Origin: B69-G16 sp964501905
GTDB taxonomy: Archaea > Thermoproteota > Thermoprotei > Thermofilales > B69-G16
Assembly (NCBI GenBank): GCA_964501905.1
Contig: CAZCTW010000006.1
Location: 1 to 64,000, forward strand
Length of the DNA stretch: 64,000 nucleotides
Direction of reading: 5' to 3'
The notes beneath the pieces were generated by a model. The model saw only the letters and a program-made list of their open reading frames with translations, ran no database searches and had not been told where the DNA came from. Positions 61,413 to 64,000 of the stretch are shown one piece after another. Positions within the stretch are counted from its first letter, which is position 1; each line of letters opens with the position of its first letter. A program made the translations under genes and the position numbers.

Positions 61413-62219
61413 CTACTCTAAAATCACGACGTCTCCCACTTTAAGCACCTGTCTCCACGGGACATGCACATACTCGCCCCATTCCATACACTCGCGTAAT
61501 AACTCGTTTACTTCCTTAGGTGCGTTCTCCATAACTTCCTTAACTTTAGATAGTTCTCTCACATCGATTTTAGGGTTTTTGTAAGGGTTTATCAACTCTG
61601 AGAACTTTTCCTCGAGCCGCCCATATCCGCGCCTTCTCAATTCCGCCGTAAACTTAAGCCAGTTTATCATAGAGGGGCTAGGACTTACCCTGATGGCCAG
61701 CTCTCCTGGACCTATAGCAACTCCAACTACCACTCCAAAAAACCCCCTAGAAATGCTTAGAGCCAGTTTGTTTTTCACTTCTCTATAAGAGGGCTTCCTA
61801 TGTTCTTTTATCCCCCTGTACTTAGCTTCTCTAGGCGTCGAGAGCAATATAATGTACTCGTCAAATCCCTTATCTATCCAAGCTATTTCCTCTACTGGGA
61901 AAAATCCCTTTACTATTTTCTCCCGCCGCTCAGCTTTTTTCCTCGGCGGAGTCAAGCCTTCTTCTCTTGCCAAGGAAACGAGCTCCTGAAGATTTAAGCT
62001 GTGGACATTAAAACCCCTCTCAGCTAACCGCCTCCTCAACGCATCCTCGTCGACTACTTCGTCGCCCACGTCTACTTCTATAGAGGCCGCGAGCGTCACT
62101 TTATTGCCTTCAACTTTAACTTCTTCAACTCTCCCGTAGACATAACCTTCTGAATCCACCACTAGAGCCCCTACTATCTCTTCAGGAAGCAAGTAGAGCG
62201 ATCTCCTAGATACCATCAC
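61413..62219 (-). CDS. PRC-barrel-like protein heading the MoxR operon
   Basis: A 268-residue soluble protein. The N-terminal GALVVDSEGYVYGRVEEVKVEGNKVTL unit and the C-terminal YVHVPWRQVLKVGDVVIL unit each resemble a PRC-barrel strand set (VxDxxGxxxGxVxxV). The middle is mixed and charged. There is no transmembrane helix. The start is GTG 62219 or ATG 62216. Located 8 nt before moxR, it is presumably its partner or an adapter. The function is unknown. Confidence 0.6.
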   Translation of the reverse strand: MMVSRRSLYLLPEEIVGALVVDSEGYVYGRVEEVKVEGNKVTLAASIEVDVGDEVVDEDALRRRLAERGFNVHSLNLQELVSLAREEGLTPPRKKAERREKIVKGFFPVEEIAWIDKGFDEYIILLSTPREAKYRGIKEHRKPSYREVKNKLALSISRGFFGVVVGVAIGPGELAIRVSPSPSMINWLKFTAELRRRGYGRLEEKFSELINPYKNPKIDVRELSKVKEVMENAPKEVNELLRECMEWGEYVHVPWRQVLKVGDVVILE

Positions 62220-62251
62220 TTTAAAAATAGCATAAAATATAATAAACTACT
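62220..62251. promoter_or_regulatory. 32-bp divergent promoter of the MoxR and DUF58 genes
   Basis: Two TATA-like boxes lie in only 32 bp. Rightward, TTTAAAAATA (62220-62229) is 27 nt before GTG 62252. Leftward, TTATATTT (complement of 62235-62242) is about 23 nt before ATG 62216. The footprints of the two initiation complexes would overlap, so the promoters should compete. Confidence 0.5.
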
Positions 62252-63109
62252 GTGGATGACCCCTGCAAGCGCTACTACAACCTAGTGAAAACAGCTTCCC
62301 TGAAAGCCGCTACTACTTTAGCCGGCTCATCTCCACTTCGTCGAATTGGTATAGGAGTTGAAGTAGAGGATTTTAGGAAATTCGCAGAAGGAGATGATGC
62401 TAGACGGATAGACTGGAGGATAACAGCTAGGAAGCCCTCTCCAAGCGGAGATTATGAACTTTTCGTTAAAGAGTATAGAGCTGAGAGGAATTTAAAGCCT
62501 ATAGTTATTGTAGACGCAACTGCCTCTATGAACTTTTGGAATAAAGCTCTGACAGCGCTTTACGCAGCCTCGTTCATTCTCAACATACTCTCAGCTTTTG
62601 GCGATAAACCCTCGCTTCTCCTATTATCTGATAAAGTAGAAGTTTTTAGGAATATAAGCGCCGACGCGCTACCCTACCTACTGGCGAAGAAACTCTGTGA
62701 GGCTGAACCCAAGGGGGGTCTTACATTAACCGAGTGTACACAGTATGTGGGTTTGGAAAAACCCATCTTCGTTATCACCGACTACGCTCATTCCCTAGAT
62801 GAATTAAAAGACTTTCTCCGCTTCATCAAAGCGTCTAATACTCCAACAATGTTCATTCTAGTATCAGCTATAGAAGAAAAAACGGATTATGGATTGGCTA
62901 ACATAACCTTCGTGGATCCCGAGAAAGGGTATTTCTTCACCTCTAAAGGATCCGTCTTCCAGAAGGAAGTAAACTTACACGTGAAAACCATAAAAAATAT
63001 CCTTTCACTACACAGCATATTTGTGGAGATCGAAGGACTAAAAAGCTTTACAGCTAAAAGCAATAAAATACTCCTCTGTATTGTAAAAGTTAGAGAAAAG
63101 TGTTACTAG
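62252..63109 (+). CDS. DUF58 domain protein (MoxR-associated)
   Basis: A 285-residue protein. DFRKFAEGDDARRIDWRITAR is the DUF58 signature (residues about 40-61), followed by a VWA-like half with VIVDATASMNF, in which the MIDAS DxSxS is altered to DATAS. No transmembrane helix is evident, unlike longer DUF58 proteins. GTG 62252 is the start, leaderless by TATA spacing. It is divergent from the MoxR operon; together with the two VWA genes it completes the usual MoxR-DUF58-VWA set. Confidence 0.85.
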   Translation: MDDPCKRYYNLVKTASLKAATTLAGSSPLRRIGIGVEVEDFRKFAEGDDARRIDWRITARKPSPSGDYELFVKEYRAERNLKPIVIVDATASMNFWNKALTALYAASFILNILSAFGDKPSLLLLSDKVEVFRNISADALPYLLAKKLCEAEPKGGLTLTECTQYVGLEKPIFVITDYAHSLDELKDFLRFIKASNTPTMFILVSAIEEKTDYGLANITFVDPEKGYFFTSKGSVFQKEVNLHVKTIKNILSLHSIFVEIEGLKSFTAKSNKILLCIVKVREKCY

Positions 63110-63490
63110 ACCTCACAATGTCTTTTGTAAGTCCATAGCCAATTCAAACTCCAATTATCTGGATAGCTATGTATGCCGCGTTTTACAGTGCTCGTGCCTT
63201 ATTGACAATAAAATATTTTAAATCTGAATAAACAGGCTTCTACCAAGGGCTAGGTTAAAATGAATAAAATATTGATAAACGCATATTTATCCGAAATTAG
63301 AATATAGTAATGGAAGCCCACGATATTGATAAAATCGAGAAGAGGGAGTAGTGAATAATTTATCTATTCAAACTCTCTTACATATAAGCAAGGTCATAGA
63401 GGTGAGAAGGGTATCAGCTAAAAATATGAATCCCCGATACTGATAATATATCCTCTAAGTTATCCTTAAAATGAGTCTCGCTGTGATCCT
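63110..63490. other. Intergenic region without recognised genes
   Basis: About 380 A+T-rich bases. It has several short frames of no more than a dozen codons, and recurrent GATA(C/T)TGATAA-like words near 63266, 63325 and 63437, possibly chance in A+T-rich DNA. AATATAT at about 63449-63455 may be the TATA box for the following regulator. I see no RNA-gene signature. Confidence 0.35.
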
Positions 63491-64000
63491 ATGCCGAGGG
63501 AATGGGGCGATACGATAGAAAAACTGAGATTAATAGACGGTATAGTAGACTTTGCCCGCGGCTATATACAACTTTCCGTGATGTTAACAGTTATAAATGG
63601 AGAGAAAATAATACCGGATTATACTGCTGAAAAATTAAAACTTCCTAGAAAAAGTGTAATAGATGCTATACAAAAACTTAAAAGAAAGGGGTTAATATGC
63701 AAAAAAGGTAATATATACATGTTAACAGAAAAGGGGAAAAAATTCTCAAAGTTGCTCCAAGATATAGTGGGCTCTCTCTCCTCAATAAATTCGATAGATA
63801 AAATAATGGAATCGTATAGGATAAGCGAAGCCGTACTGCTTATAGGAACGTCAACTAAAGAGTGGGTAGATATTAGAAGCGTCGCTAAACAGCTAGATTT
63901 AAAGCCCGAGCAACTTGAAAAATTAATAAAAACTCGAGCCGCAAATCTGGTAAAAATTAGAAAAATAGCTGACAGCACTCTCCTGGCTCTAACCTATGAA
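63491..64000 (+). CDS. Winged-helix regulator, truncated by the right edge
   Basis: An ATG at 63491 opens a frame of 170 codons that stays open to base 64000. The product contains a winged helix (LTVINGEKIIPDYTAEKLKL, then PRKSVIDAIQKLKRKGLI, wing KKGNIYMLTEKGKKF) and, from about residue 115, a second HTH-like stretch (WVDIRSVAKQLDLKPEQLEKLI). It resembles archaeal two-domain transcriptional regulators, but the C-terminus is not in view. Confidence 0.65.
   Translation, partial: MPREWGDTIEKLRLIDGIVDFARGYIQLSVMLTVINGEKIIPDYTAEKLKLPRKSVIDAIQKLKRKGLICKKGNIYMLTEKGKKFSKLLQDIVGSLSSINSIDKIMESYRISEAVLLIGTSTKEWVDIRSVAKQLDLKPEQLEKLIKTRAANLVKIRKIADSTLLALTYE

Noticed and set aside
1..64000. CRISPR arrays, rRNA operon, insertion sequences or integrases
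   Set aside because: No regularly spaced repeats, no rRNA-like sequence and no transposase or integrase motif were found by reading.

Overview
The window is archaeal chromosome, most likely from a thermophilic member of the Thermoproteota/TACK group. Support comes from archaeal-type PheS/PheT, Lhr helicase, a Dph6-like diphthamide enzyme, AK6, geranylgeranyl diphosphate synthase beside isopentenyl phosphate kinase, fused ADP-forming acyl-CoA synthetase and a ribose-1,5-bisphosphate isomerase. A box C/D sRNA and a tRNA-Ala(CGC) that appears to carry two introns at non-canonical positions point the same way. Initiation signals are also archaeal: some genes carry GGTG(A/G) about 4 nt before ATG, GTG or TTG, while others have a TATA box about 26 nt before the start codon and look leaderless. 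I cannot name a genus.

Layout. 0-0.2 kb: N-terminus of a membrane protein leaving the left edge. 0.4-4.7 kb: TrmO, then a molybdopterin block (moeA-moaB leftward, moaA-moaC-ModE-like regulator rightward). 4.7-11.9 kb: AmrS-type radical SAM enzyme, a tandem pair of eIF2B/R15P-isomerase paralogues (one with the catalytic residues, one without), a SpoIIM-like membrane protein, glutamine synthetase and small proteins. 11.9-16.6 kb: a disturbed stretch with a decayed gene, a threonine-synthase-like protein that lacks the PLP lysine and carries a C-terminal winged helix, an ECF S-component, a frameshifted AIR-synthase-family gene and a frameshifted DtxR-like regulator. 16.6-26.0 kb: PfpI/DJ-1 protein, pyruvate kinase, a secreted caspase-fold-like protein, ADP-forming acyl-CoA synthetase, AK6, DUF763 protein, GGPP synthase and IPK.

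26.0-26.5 kb is non-coding: a canonical C/D box sRNA directly after ipk, then a candidate structured RNA of about 305 nt with its own TATA box and T-run. 26.5-35.6 kb: PfkB kinase, YjbQ, threonine deaminase with RidA, VTT membrane protein, a rhomboid, a small GTPase, a membrane-anchored M1 peptidase, a CBM48-esterase and an unknown protein. 35.67-35.78 kb: the intron-containing tRNA-Ala. 35.9-50.6 kb: HDAC-family deacetylase, two sugar nucleotidyltransferases, Lhr, PheS-PheT, a COG1407-like phosphoesterase, a hexapeptide acyltransferase, HypF, Dph6 and a winged-helix protein.

50.7-63.1 kb is an envelope-oriented locus. A DUF4430 protein and an ECF S-component (probably vitamin uptake) are followed by a 1066-residue Ig-repeat surface protein. 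Next come a rightward operon of a helical secreted protein plus two membrane VWA proteins, a convergent leftward operon (PRC-barrel-like protein, MoxR ATPase, ABC ATPase, ABC permease, proline-rich membrane protein) and a divergent DUF58 gene. Together the last group has the parts of a MoxR/DUF58/VWA (BatAB-like) module combined with an ABC exporter and Ig-domain surface protein; its function is not known. The right edge cuts a winged-helix regulator.
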